Below are positions 6,125 through 13,021 of a stretch of 21,087 nt of DNA, in pieces. Made by a program: the position numbers and the translations under genes. Each line of letters starts with the position of its first letter. Positions within the stretch are counted from its first letter, which is position 1. The stretch lies in contig CAZALT010000047.1 of assembly GCA_964485515.1 (NCBI GenBank), positions 1 to 21,087 of the forward strand. Direction: 5' to 3'. The notes below the pieces were generated by a model. It was given only the letters and a program-made list of their open reading frames with translations. It was not told the DNA's origin and searched no databases. Source of the stretch: CAZALT01 sp964485515. Its GTDB lineage: Bacteria > Actinomycetota > Acidimicrobiia > Acidimicrobiales > Acidimicrobilacustridaceae.

Positions 6125-6831
6125 CGAACCGCCCCCCGGGACGTCCCCCTCGACGCCGCTCCGGACCCGACGGCGACGTCCCGTCGGTGTTCGTCGCCGA
6201 TGAGCGCAACCAGCCGGCGGCGGACCGCCCCGACATCGACGTCGGCCGCTGGGCGCGCCTCGCCGAGCAGGTGCTGCTGGCCGAAGGCGTGCAGGGTGAC
6301 GCCGAGGTCTCGGTGCTGTTCGTCGACGAGGACGAGATCGCTGCGCTCAACGTCCAGTTCATGGGATCCGACGGACCCACCGACGTCCTGTCCTTTCCTA
6401 TCGACAGCGACATGGCCGAGCCTGGTCGTTGGCCCGATGGGGGCACCGACGGACCCGACCGCGTGCCCACCGAAGGCGACGAGCTGCCGCTGCTGCTGGG
6501 AGATGTCGTGATCGCTCCCGCGGTGGCCCTGCGCAACTCGCCGGCCCATGCGGGGAGCTTCGACGACGAGCTCGCGCTGCTGATCGTGCACGGCTTGCTG
6601 CACATCTTGGGCATGGACCACACCGACGACCACGAGCGCGACACGATGCAACGGCGCGAGCGCGAGCTGCTCGCCGATCTGTACGGCGGGTTGGGCGGCG
6701 ACCCCTGGGCTGCGGTGAACGAGGCAGACCGCCCGGACCCCGAGGTTGCGGACCCCGAGGCTACGAGCACCGAGGCTACGAACACCGAGCTCGCGGGAAC
6801 CATCGACCTCCGCGACACCGAGGAACGATGA
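6121..6831 (+). CDS. ybeY: Endoribonuclease YbeY (rRNA maturation factor)
   Basis: 236 aa from a GTG that overlaps the phoH stop. The zinc site HGLLHILGMDH spans 157-167, with H157, H161 and H167 as metal ligands, and the core substrate-groove segment DxPTDVLSFP is present as GPTDVLSFP (85-93). YbeY takes part in 16S rRNA 3'-end maturation and ribosome quality control in the cytoplasm. The protein is much longer than the ~155 aa of E. coli YbeY. It has a basic, disordered N-terminal extension (1-20), an acidic Gly/Pro/Asp insertion between DVLSFP and LLLGDVVIA (about 94-121), and a 45-residue acidic tail with four 5-residue repeats. The catalytic core is intact. Its stop lies 4 nt before the next start, in keeping with an operon. 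Confidence 0.93.
   Translation: MTNRPPGRPPRRRSGPDGDVPSVFVADERNQPAADRPDIDVGRWARLAEQVLLAEGVQGDAEVSVLFVDEDEIAALNVQFMGSDGPTDVLSFPIDSDMAEPGRWPDGGTDGPDRVPTEGDELPLLLGDVVIAPAVALRNSPAHAGSFDDELALLIVHGLLHILGMDHTDDHERDTMQRRERELLADLYGGLGGDPWAAVNEADRPDPEVADPEATSTEATNTELAGTIDLRDTEER
6735..6794 (+). repeat. Four 15-nt tandem repeats inside the ybeY 3' end
   Basis: Units GGACCCCGAGGTTGC, GGACCCCGAGGCTAC, GAGCACCGAGGCTAC and GAACACCGAGCTCGC follow one another in frame and encode the acidic (D/S/N)(P/T)E(V/A) tail of YbeY. The period is a multiple of three, so copy number could vary without breaking the gene. Confidence 0.8.
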
Positions 6832-6835
6832 GGCC

Positions 6836-8164
6836 GTGAGCTCCACCGATCTCGCGATGATCGTGACCATCGCGGTGCTGCTCGGCATCTCGGTGTTCTT
6901 CGCGGTGGCCGAGACCGCGCTCACCCGCATGACCCGGGCCAAGGCCGCCGCGCTGCGCGACGAGGGACGGGGCGGCGCCGCAACCCTCGAGCGGCTCATC
7001 GAACGGGTGGAGCGGTGGCTCAACCCGTTGCTCCTCGTCGTGCTCACCGTGCAGATCGTGCAGGCGACGCTGACGGGCATCGTCGCCGACCGCCTCTTCG
7101 GTCCGTGGGGTGTCGCCGTCGCCACCTTCGTCAACGTCGTGCTCGTGTTCGTGCTCGCCGAAGCCGCGCCCAAGACCTGGGCCATCCAGCACACCGAGCG
7201 CGCCGCGCTCCTCTCGGCCCGGCCCGTTGCGGCCATCGCCGCGTTCCCGCCGCTGCGGCTGATCTCACGCGGGCTCATCGGGCTGACCAACGTGATCCTG
7301 CCCGGCAAGGGCCTCAAGCAGGGCCCGTTCGTGTCCGAGGAGGAGATCCTCGCCCTGGCCGACGTCGCGGTGGAGGAGTCGGTGCTCGACGCCGACGAAC
7401 GTCGGCTCATCGGTCAGATCATCGACTTCGGCGACACGGTGGTGCGCGAGGTCATGGTGCCGCGTCCCGACATGGTGGCCGTCCCCCAAGAGCTGCGGGT
7501 CGCCGACGCCATGGAGGTCACCCTGCTCCACGGTTACAGCCGGCTGCCGGTCCTGGGGGCCGATGCCGATGACGTGGTGGGCATCGTGTACACCAAGGAC
7601 CTCATGCGCGCCGAGCGGGACGGCGCAGCCGACGCCGAGGTGGGGTCGCGGGTACGGTCCCCGCACTTCGTGCCCGAGACCAAGCGCATCGCCCAGCTGC
7701 TGCCCGAGATGCAGGCGCAGCAGTTCCACATGGCCATCGTCATCGACGAGTACGGCGGCACGGCGGGGCTCGTCACGCTCGAGGACCTCATCGAGGAGCT
7801 GGTGGGCGAGATCGTCGACGAGTTCGACCGTGAGGAGCCGATGATCGAGCCGCTGCCCGGCGGTCATGCCCGCGTCAACGCACGCATGCCGATCGACGAG
7901 GTGAACGAGCTGCTCCACGCCCGGCTCCCCGAAGGGGACTGGGACACGCTCGGCGGGTTGCTCCTGCACCTCATCGGCCATGTGCCGCACGAAGGCGAGT
8001 CGGCCGAGTGCAACGGGTTCCTCCTGCGGGCCGACAAGGTGCAAGGCCGTCGGATCGGCAAGGTCGGCATCGAGCGTCTCGCCACCTCTCCTGACGAACG
8101 CGGCGAACCCGCGCCGTCGGCCGGCGGCGACGGCGAGGGCGAGGGCGAGGGCGAGCCAGGTTGA
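6836..8164 (+). CDS. CNNM/CorC-HlyC family membrane protein with CBS pair
   Basis: 442 aa from the GTG at 6836; the frame is open farther upstream but there it overlaps ybeY and encodes no family sequence. A DUF21/CNNM transmembrane domain covers about 1-150: helix 1 is MIVTIAVLLGISVFFAVAETALTRM (7-30) with the family's AETALTR motif, and helices follow near 60-75 and 88-110. A pair of CBS domains (about 195-320) contains VVREVMVPRPDMVAV and FHMAIVIDEYGGTAGLVTLEDL in two parts, and a CorC_HlyC domain (about 335-415) closes the fold. The last 20 residues are a GE repeat. Members move or control Mg2+ and other divalent cations across the cytoplasmic membrane. The position between ybeY and era is typical; the gene starts 4 nt after ybeY. 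Confidence 0.92.
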   Translation: MSSTDLAMIVTIAVLLGISVFFAVAETALTRMTRAKAAALRDEGRGGAATLERLIERVERWLNPLLLVVLTVQIVQATLTGIVADRLFGPWGVAVATFVNVVLVFVLAEAAPKTWAIQHTERAALLSARPVAAIAAFPPLRLISRGLIGLTNVILPGKGLKQGPFVSEEEILALADVAVEESVLDADERRLIGQIIDFGDTVVREVMVPRPDMVAVPQELRVADAMEVTLLHGYSRLPVLGADADDVVGIVYTKDLMRAERDGAADAEVGSRVRSPHFVPETKRIAQLLPEMQAQQFHMAIVIDEYGGTAGLVTLEDLIEELVGEIVDEFDREEPMIEPLPGGHARVNARMPIDEVNELLHARLPEGDWDTLGGLLLHLIGHVPHEGESAECNGFLLRADKVQGRRIGKVGIERLATSPDERGEPAPSAGGDGEGEGEGEPG

Positions 8165-8228
8165 TCTCGTTCGCCGGGACCGGCGGGCCGAATCGTGAGA
8201 CCCGCACCGACTGTGGTGAGGTGGTGGC

Positions 8229-9068
8229 GTGAAGTCTGGATTCGTCTCCCTCGTCGGTCGCCCCAACGTCGGCAAGTCGACGCTGCTCAACGCCATCCTC
8301 GGCACGAAGGTGTCGATCGTGTCGGACAAGCCGCAGACGACGCGCACCCAGATCCGCGGTGTCCTCAACCGGCCGGACGGCCAGATCGTGTTCGTGGACA
8401 CGCCCGGCATCCATCGTCCGCGCACGCCGCTCGGCGAGAAGATCAACCAGACCGCATCCGACGCGCTCAGCGGCGTCGACCTCGTCGTGCTGCTCGTCGA
8501 CGCCACGGCGCTGATCGGACCGGGCGACCGGTTCGTAGCCCAGCGCGTGCCCTCTGACGCCGTGGTGGTCGTCAACAAGATCGACATCGCCACGCCCGAC
8601 GAGGTGATCGGTCAGCTGGCCCGGGCGGCCGATCAGCTCGATCTGGGCGAGTACTTCCCGCTGTCGGCCAAGACCGGCCAAGGTGTTCCCGAGCTGGTCG
8701 AGCACCTGGTGGGGCTGCTGCCCGACGGTCCCCAGTTCTATCCCGACGACATGGTCACCGACGTGCCCGAGGCGTTCTGGGTGGCCGAGCTGGTTCGAGA
8801 GCAGCTGCTCGCGGTGACCCACGACGAGCTGCCCCATTCGATCGCCACCCGCGTCGTCGAATGGGAGTGGCCCCGCATCCGGGTGGAGATCCTCGTCGAG
8901 CGCGACTCCCAGAAGGGCATCGTCATCGGCAAGAAGGGGAGCGTGCTCAAAGAGGTCGGCATCGCGACCCGTAAGCAGCTGCCGGAAGGTGCGTACCTCG
9001 AGCTGTTCGTCAAGGTCGAGAAGGACTGGCAGCGCCGCCACCAGTTCCTCGAGCGCCTCGGGTACTGA
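8229..9068 (+). CDS. era: GTPase Era
   Basis: 279 aa from a GTG at 8229. GTPase motifs are in order: G1 GRPNVGKS (10-17), the switch I segment with SDKPQTTRTQIRG, G3 DTPGIH (about 57-62), G4 NKID (about 116) and G5 SAKTG (about 147). A C-terminal KH domain has GIVIGKKGSVLKEVG (about 230-244). Era binds the 3' end of 16S rRNA and is needed for 30S subunit assembly; with YbeY upstream this cluster acts in ribosome maturation. There is a 64-nt gap after the CNNM gene. The weak GA-rich sequence GGTGAGG before the start may serve as ribosome binding site. Length and motifs are complete. Confidence 0.97.
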   Translation: MKSGFVSLVGRPNVGKSTLLNAILGTKVSIVSDKPQTTRTQIRGVLNRPDGQIVFVDTPGIHRPRTPLGEKINQTASDALSGVDLVVLLVDATALIGPGDRFVAQRVPSDAVVVVNKIDIATPDEVIGQLARAADQLDLGEYFPLSAKTGQGVPELVEHLVGLLPDGPQFYPDDMVTDVPEAFWVAELVREQLLAVTHDELPHSIATRVVEWEWPRIRVEILVERDSQKGIVIGKKGSVLKEVGIATRKQLPEGAYLELFVKVEKDWQRRHQFLERLGY

Positions 9069-9152
9069 CTGAGAGGCAGCCGCTGATTGTGGCAGCAACC
9101 TCCCGGTGGGTGGGCCCATCGGCTCATTTCCAAGCGACATTCCAGTCTGGTG

Positions 9153-9182
9153 CTGACAGGACCGTCAGTTCGCCGTTACCTT
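9153..9182 (+). promoter_or_regulatory. Promoter with operator-like inverted repeat for the 75-aa protein
   Basis: A -35-like CTGACA (9153-9158) and -10-like TACCTT (9177-9182) are 18 bp apart; the -10 ends 7 nt before the ATG at 9190, again a leaderless arrangement. The inverted repeat CTGAC-N6-GTCAG (9153-9168) overlaps the -35, a usual site for an autorepressor. Confidence 0.5.
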
Positions 9183-9189
9183 GACCGAC

Positions 9190-9417
9190 ATGGCAGATGA
9201 CCGCAGAGCGATCCACGCATATCTCACCGCTGAAGGCCACGATGTGTGGCACTCCGCGTCCGAAGACGCAGGAGTGAGCCTCTCGGGGCTCCTCGAGGCC
9301 CTGGCCGCGGACCTCGCCGCCCACCCGCCGGCCGACGGCGGTCACCCGCGATGGGACGACGTCGTCACCGCCGCCCGCAAGATCGACGCCCAGCGCCGTC
9401 GCCGCGCCCGTTCGTAG
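9190..9417 (+). CDS. Small protein with ribbon-helix-helix-like pattern
   Basis: 75 aa from the ATG at 9190; a TTG three codons upstream is less likely because it lies in the -10 element. The segment RRAIHAYLTAEGHDVWHSAS (5-24) followed by EDAGVSLSGLLEALAADLA (25-43) fits a short strand, a helix, a GVSLS turn and a second helix. Several actinobacterial ribbon-helix-helix proteins carry the style 'aW..fa...GvSvsaLlEAl'. A basic helix ends the protein (KIDAQRRRRARS). This would make it a dimeric DNA-binding protein; the assignment is from pattern only. It stands alone between era and a convergent dinG-type gene, with a 20-bp-arm hairpin right after its stop. It may regulate itself through the inverted repeat at 9153-9168. 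Confidence 0.75.
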   Translation: MADDRRAIHAYLTAEGHDVWHSASEDAGVSLSGLLEALAADLAAHPPADGGHPRWDDVVTAARKIDAQRRRRARS

Positions 9418-9420
9418 CGA

Positions 9421-9467
9421 CGCCCGAGGATCGTCGTCGCCGTGGGAGCGACGAGGACGCTCGGGCG
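9421..9467. terminator. Bidirectional hairpin between convergent genes
   Basis: Arms at 9421-9440 and 9448-9467 pair at 17 of 20 positions, including an uninterrupted outer CGCCCGAG/CTCGGGCG, with a 7-nt loop. It begins right after the stop of the 75-aa gene and lies before the stop of the minus-strand helicase gene, so it probably ends both transcripts. No T-tract is present. Confidence 0.7.
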
Positions 9468-9494
9468 TAGACCGGGTGGACGTCGCCTCGGCGG

Positions 9495-11489
9495 TCAGGG
9501 CGAGTCCCGGACGAGATCGCGCAACCAGGCCTCGGCCTCGGCCCGCACCCTGGTCCGTCGCATCGGGGGCAGGGCGTTGACGAGCTCCCACCGATAGGAC
9601 TTCGCCTTCGCCACACGCGGATCGAGGATGGCCACCACGCCACGATCGGAAGACGTGCGGATCAACCGACCCGCTCCCTGGGCCAACATCGTCGCGGCGC
9701 GAGGAAGATCGACGACCCGGAACGCATCGGCTCGGGCCTTCTCCCGACGAGCCTGCAGCAGCGGTTCGTCGGGACGGGGGAACGGGATCCGATCGATGGT
9801 CACGAGCGAGAGGGTGGGTCCGGGCACGTCGATGCCCTGCCAGAAGCCCATCGTGGCGAACAGGCACGTCTGCCGATCCGCGGCGAACGCGGCGATCAAC
9901 GCCGGCTTCGGGAGGTCGTCCTGGGTCAGGATCGGGAACGGGAGCCGCCCGCGCAGCTCCTCGGCCGCCTCGCGCATGGCCCGGAAGCTGGTGAACAGCG
10001 ACAGCGTGCGCCCGCTCGCCGCGGTGATGAGCCCCTCGAGCTCGTCGTGGGTCGCGACGTCGAAGCCAGGTTGGCGGGGATCGGGGAGCGACGCCGCGCA
10101 GTAGAGCAGGCCGTGATCGGCGTAGTCGAACGTGGTGCCGACGTCGATGGCGTCGAAGGTGCCGGGCGCGATGCCGAGGTTGACCGCCAGGGACGGCGGA
10201 ACGGTCGCGCTCGTCAGGACGGCGACGACGCGTTCCCACAGCATCGGCCGCAAGACGTCGCTCACATCGATCGGGGCGATCTCCAACACGGGGTTCTCCT
10301 CGGTGCCGTCGATCCACGCCACGCTGCCCGGGGGCACGTCGAGCACGGCGTCGAGGTCGTCGGTCAACGACGTCACCGACTTCATCGCCCGCTGCTTGCG
10401 GGCCCCGACCGAGCTGTCGCCCGTCTTCGAACCCGGTCCGTCGTCGGGGACGTTGCGCAGCGCGGCCATCGCCACCTCGACGCGGGCACGAGCGAGGTTG
10501 ACGGCATCTTCGAGGTCGATGCTGAGCGCACCTCGGATGCGACGGCCGACATCGACGCTGAGCGCGTCGCGGACCCGCTCGCCCACGGCGATCAGGTCGG
10601 CGCCGATGGTGTCGTCGGCGACGACCGCGCCCACGTTGCCGGCCACCGAGCGGAACCGCGACGGGGCGAGCTGCACGCCCGCCGTCGCCGAGATGGTGTC
10701 CTCGAGCTGATGAGCCTCATCGATGACGACCACGTCGTGTTCGGGGAGCAGCATGGCGCCGCTCGCCAGGTGCAGCCCGTAGAGGTGCGTGTTCACGACG
10801 ATGACGTCGGCTTCGGCCGCCGCGTCGCGTGCGTGCTCCGCGAAGCAGCTCTCACCTTTGGGGCACCGGGTGCGCCCCGGGCACTCCCGAGGTCCAACGC
10901 TCACCGCGCTCCACACCCGCTGAGGGACCTCGCGGTCGAGGTCGGCGCGATCGCCGGTGGGCGTCGTCTTGGCCCACGCCTCGAGCATGGTGACGTCGGC
11001 GTCGTCGATGCGCTCGTCGATGCCGTCCAACGCGAGCTGGTCGGAGGCGTCGGTGAGCTCGTGGAGCCGCTGACGGCACAGGTAGTTGCTGCGCCCCTTC
11101 AAGACGGCGGACTCGAAGGGCACGTCGAGGTGCTCGGCGAGGAACGGGAGGTCCTTGCCTGCGAGCTGGTCCTGCAGCGCCTTGGTCGCCGTCGCCACGA
11201 TCGTCTTGCGGCCGCTCAGGATCAGCGGGACCAGGTACGCGAGAGACTTGCCCGTTCCCGTTCCCGCCTGGGCGATGAGATGGCGCTCCTCCTCGATCGC
11301 CCGGGCGACGTCGAGCGCCATCTCCCGCTGGCCCGGGCGATCCTCCCCGCCGGGCAGCGCCGCGGTGATCGATGCGAGCTGGGCGGCGGTCTGCTTCGCG
11401 AGCGGCGAGTCCGGTCGTCGCCCGTGGCCCGCTGGCTCCGACTCGTGCGGGGATGCCTCGACAGAGGTCGGGGAGTCGGTGTGAGGCAT
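9495..11489 (-). CDS. dinG: DinG/XPD-type ATP-dependent DNA helicase with Fe-S cluster
   Basis: 664 aa from the ATG at 11489; the frame continues upstream across uppS but that part is antisense noise. Superfamily 2 helicase motifs are complete: RPGQREM Q-like motif (51-57), Walker A AGTGTGKS (75-82), DEAH box (257-260), SATVPPS motif III region, and QGAGRLIRTSSDRG motif VI near the C-terminus. Four cysteines, C138, C203, C209 and C215, sit where DinG/XPD helicases hold a 4Fe-4S cluster. Such enzymes unwind DNA 5'-3', resolving R-loops and G-quadruplexes and helping repair. The N-terminal 30 residues are low-complexity. It is divergent from uppS (36 nt between starts) and convergent with the 75-aa gene. 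No LexA-type GAAC-N4-GTTC box is seen before it. Confidence 0.93.
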   Translation of the reverse strand: MPHTDSPTSVEASPHESEPAGHGRRPDSPLAKQTAAQLASITAALPGGEDRPGQREMALDVARAIEEERHLIAQAGTGTGKSLAYLVPLILSGRKTIVATATKALQDQLAGKDLPFLAEHLDVPFESAVLKGRSNYLCRQRLHELTDASDQLALDGIDERIDDADVTMLEAWAKTTPTGDRADLDREVPQRVWSAVSVGPRECPGRTRCPKGESCFAEHARDAAAEADVIVVNTHLYGLHLASGAMLLPEHDVVVIDEAHQLEDTISATAGVQLAPSRFRSVAGNVGAVVADDTIGADLIAVGERVRDALSVDVGRRIRGALSIDLEDAVNLARARVEVAMAALRNVPDDGPGSKTGDSSVGARKQRAMKSVTSLTDDLDAVLDVPPGSVAWIDGTEENPVLEIAPIDVSDVLRPMLWERVVAVLTSATVPPSLAVNLGIAPGTFDAIDVGTTFDYADHGLLYCAASLPDPRQPGFDVATHDELEGLITAASGRTLSLFTSFRAMREAAEELRGRLPFPILTQDDLPKPALIAAFAADRQTCLFATMGFWQGIDVPGPTLSLVTIDRIPFPRPDEPLLQARREKARADAFRVVDLPRAATMLAQGAGRLIRTSSDRGVVAILDPRVAKAKSYRWELVNALPPMRRTRVRAEAEAWLRDLVRDSP

Positions 11490-11493
11490 CACG

Positions 11494-11507
11494 GCATGGT
11501 GCCATGC
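11494..11507. promoter_or_regulatory. Palindrome in the dinG-uppS divergent region
   Basis: GCATGG-TG-CCATGC, 6-bp perfect arms, lies in the 36 bp between two divergent start codons, 4 nt before the dinG ATG. It could be an operator, or it may be chance, since it also contains overlapping ATG/CAT triplets. Confidence 0.3.
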
Positions 11508-11513
11508 GGGCGG

Positions 11514-11519
11514 TAACGT
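11514..11519 (+). promoter_or_regulatory. Putative -10 element of uppS
   Basis: TAACGT ends 6 nt before the GTG at 11526, consistent with a leaderless uppS transcript. No Shine-Dalgarno is present. Confidence 0.4.
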
Positions 11520-11525
11520 GCGCGA

Positions 11526-12251
11526 GTGCACGTTTCCGGTATCGACCCCAAGCGCATCCCGACCCACATCGCCCTGGTCATGGACGGCAACGGTCGGTGG
11601 GCGCAGCGTCGGGGCCTGAAGCGGACCGACGGGCACGCGGCGGGCGAAGAGGCGCTGTTCGACACGGTCGAGGGCGCGCTCGAGCTCGGCGTCAAGTGGC
11701 TCACCGTCTACGCGTTCTCCACTGAGAACTGGAAGCGTCCGCCCGACGAGGTCCGCTACCTCATGGGCTTCAACGAATCGATCCTCGTCCGTCGTCGAGA
11801 CGAGATGAACGAACGCGACGTGCGCATGCGTTTCATCGGCCGCCGGGACTGGCGGGTGCCGAAGCGGCTGATCCGCAACATGGACCGCTCCATCGAGCTC
11901 ACCGAGCGGAACAAGACCATGACCTTCACGATCGCCTTCAACTACGGCGGACGGGCCGAGATCGTCGACGCGGTCAAGGCGATCGTCGAGTCGGGCATGC
12001 CCGCCGACAAGATCAGCGAGAAGACCATCGCGAAGCACCTCTACGACCCCGAGATGCCTGAGCCCGATCTGGTGGTGCGCACCTCGGGCGAGTACCGCAC
12101 GTCGAACTACCTCTTGTGGGAGGCGGCCTACAGCGAGCTCGTCTTCACCGATGTGCTGTGGCCCGACTTCCGTCGCGAGGACCTCTTCGACGCCGTGCGC
12201 GAGTTCCAGGCCCGAGATCGACGCTTCGGCGGGATCGAGACCCCACTGTGA
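11526..12251 (+). CDS. uppS: Isoprenyl (undecaprenyl/decaprenyl) diphosphate synthase
   Basis: 241 aa, the normal length of cis-prenyltransferases. The signature HIALVMDGNGRWA holds the catalytic Asp D20. The YAFSTENWKRP block and RTSGEYRTSNYLLWEAAYSEL (in two parts near 188-208) are the other conserved regions. The enzyme condenses isopentenyl diphosphate units in cis onto an allylic primer to make the lipid carrier for peptidoglycan and other wall polymers, at the cytoplasmic face of the membrane. The product chain length cannot be read from the sequence; mycobacterial homologues make decaprenyl diphosphate. The GTG start follows a TAACGT hexamer by 6 nt. It is followed after 10 nt by recO, so the two are probably cotranscribed. 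In M. tuberculosis recO lies upstream of uppS, whereas here the order is reversed. Confidence 0.96.
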   Translation: MHVSGIDPKRIPTHIALVMDGNGRWAQRRGLKRTDGHAAGEEALFDTVEGALELGVKWLTVYAFSTENWKRPPDEVRYLMGFNESILVRRRDEMNERDVRMRFIGRRDWRVPKRLIRNMDRSIELTERNKTMTFTIAFNYGGRAEIVDAVKAIVESGMPADKISEKTIAKHLYDPEMPEPDLVVRTSGEYRTSNYLLWEAAYSELVFTDVLWPDFRREDLFDAVREFQARDRRFGGIETPL

Positions 12252-12261
12252 TGCCATCCCG

Positions 12262-12990
12262 ATGAGCAGCTCCGGGCCCGGGAAGCTCTATCGGGACACC
12301 GGCATCGTGCTGCGCACGTACAAGTTGGGCGAGGCCGACCGCATCGTGGTGCTGATGACGCAGGCCCACGGCAAGGTCCGCACGGTCGCCAAGGGCGTGC
12401 GCAAGACCAAGAGCCGGTTCGGGTCGCGCCTGGAGCCCGCCAGCCACGTCGCGCTCCAGCTCTATGAGGGTCGCGAGCTCGACACCGTCACCCAGGTGGA
12501 GTCCGTCGACCACTTCCGGCCGATCCGCGACGACCTCGATCGGCTGACCCGGGCCGTCTCGCTGCTCGAGGCGGTCGACCAGCTGGCCCAGGAGCGGGAG
12601 CCCAACACCCGGCTCTACCAGATGCTGCTGGGCGCGCTGCGCTCGCTGTCTGCCGACGATCCGCCGCTCGTCGTGCCGGCGTTCTTCCTCAAGGCGCTCG
12701 CGCTCGAGGGCTACCGGCCCCAGGTGGAGGTGTGCGTCTCGTGCGGTGAGCCGGGGCCACTGGTGGCCTTCGACCCTGAGTCGGGTGGTCTCCTGTGCGC
12801 GTCGTGCCGCAGGGGTCAGGCGGTGAGCCCCGAGGGGGTCGACCTGCTCCAGCGGATCCTGGGTGGCGGGCTCGTGGGCGCGCTGGCCGTGCCGGAGTCG
12901 AGCGCGACCCGAGAGGTCGACCAGCTGGCGACACGCTCGTTCGAGCACTACGTGGAGCGCCGTCTCCGCTCGGTGTCGCTGGGGCTCTGA
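12262..12990 (+). CDS. recO: DNA repair protein RecO
   Basis: 242 aa from the ATG at 12262; in-frame sequence upstream lies inside uppS and is not family-like. The N-terminal OB-fold reads YRDTGIVLRTYKLGEADRIVVLMT (10-33, in two parts) and GKVRTVAKGVRK (37-48), the RecO pattern. The C-terminal helical domain carries a zinc-finger CVSC (158-161) and CASC (179-182). RecO anneals SSB-covered single strands and, with RecR, loads RecA at gaps in the RecF pathway. It begins 10 nt after uppS and ends 31 bp before the convergent RDD gene, with no obvious terminator hairpin in that gap. Length is normal. Confidence 0.95.
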   Translation: MSSSGPGKLYRDTGIVLRTYKLGEADRIVVLMTQAHGKVRTVAKGVRKTKSRFGSRLEPASHVALQLYEGRELDTVTQVESVDHFRPIRDDLDRLTRAVSLLEAVDQLAQEREPNTRLYQMLLGALRSLSADDPPLVVPAFFLKALALEGYRPQVEVCVSCGEPGPLVAFDPESGGLLCASCRRGQAVSPEGVDLLQRILGGGLVGALAVPESSATREVDQLATRSFEHYVERRLRSVSLGL

Positions 12991-13021
12991 TCGCTTCCCG
13001 ACCGGCTCGGCCGCGCCGCGG

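Noticed and set aside
10047..11516. Plus-strand frame of 489 codons inside the helicase gene
   Set aside because: Antisense to intact helicase motifs; no recognisable domain of its own.
11490..12257. N-terminal extension of the DinG-type helicase across uppS
   Set aside because: Family similarity starts after the ATG at 11489, and the extension is antisense to the conserved uppS gene.
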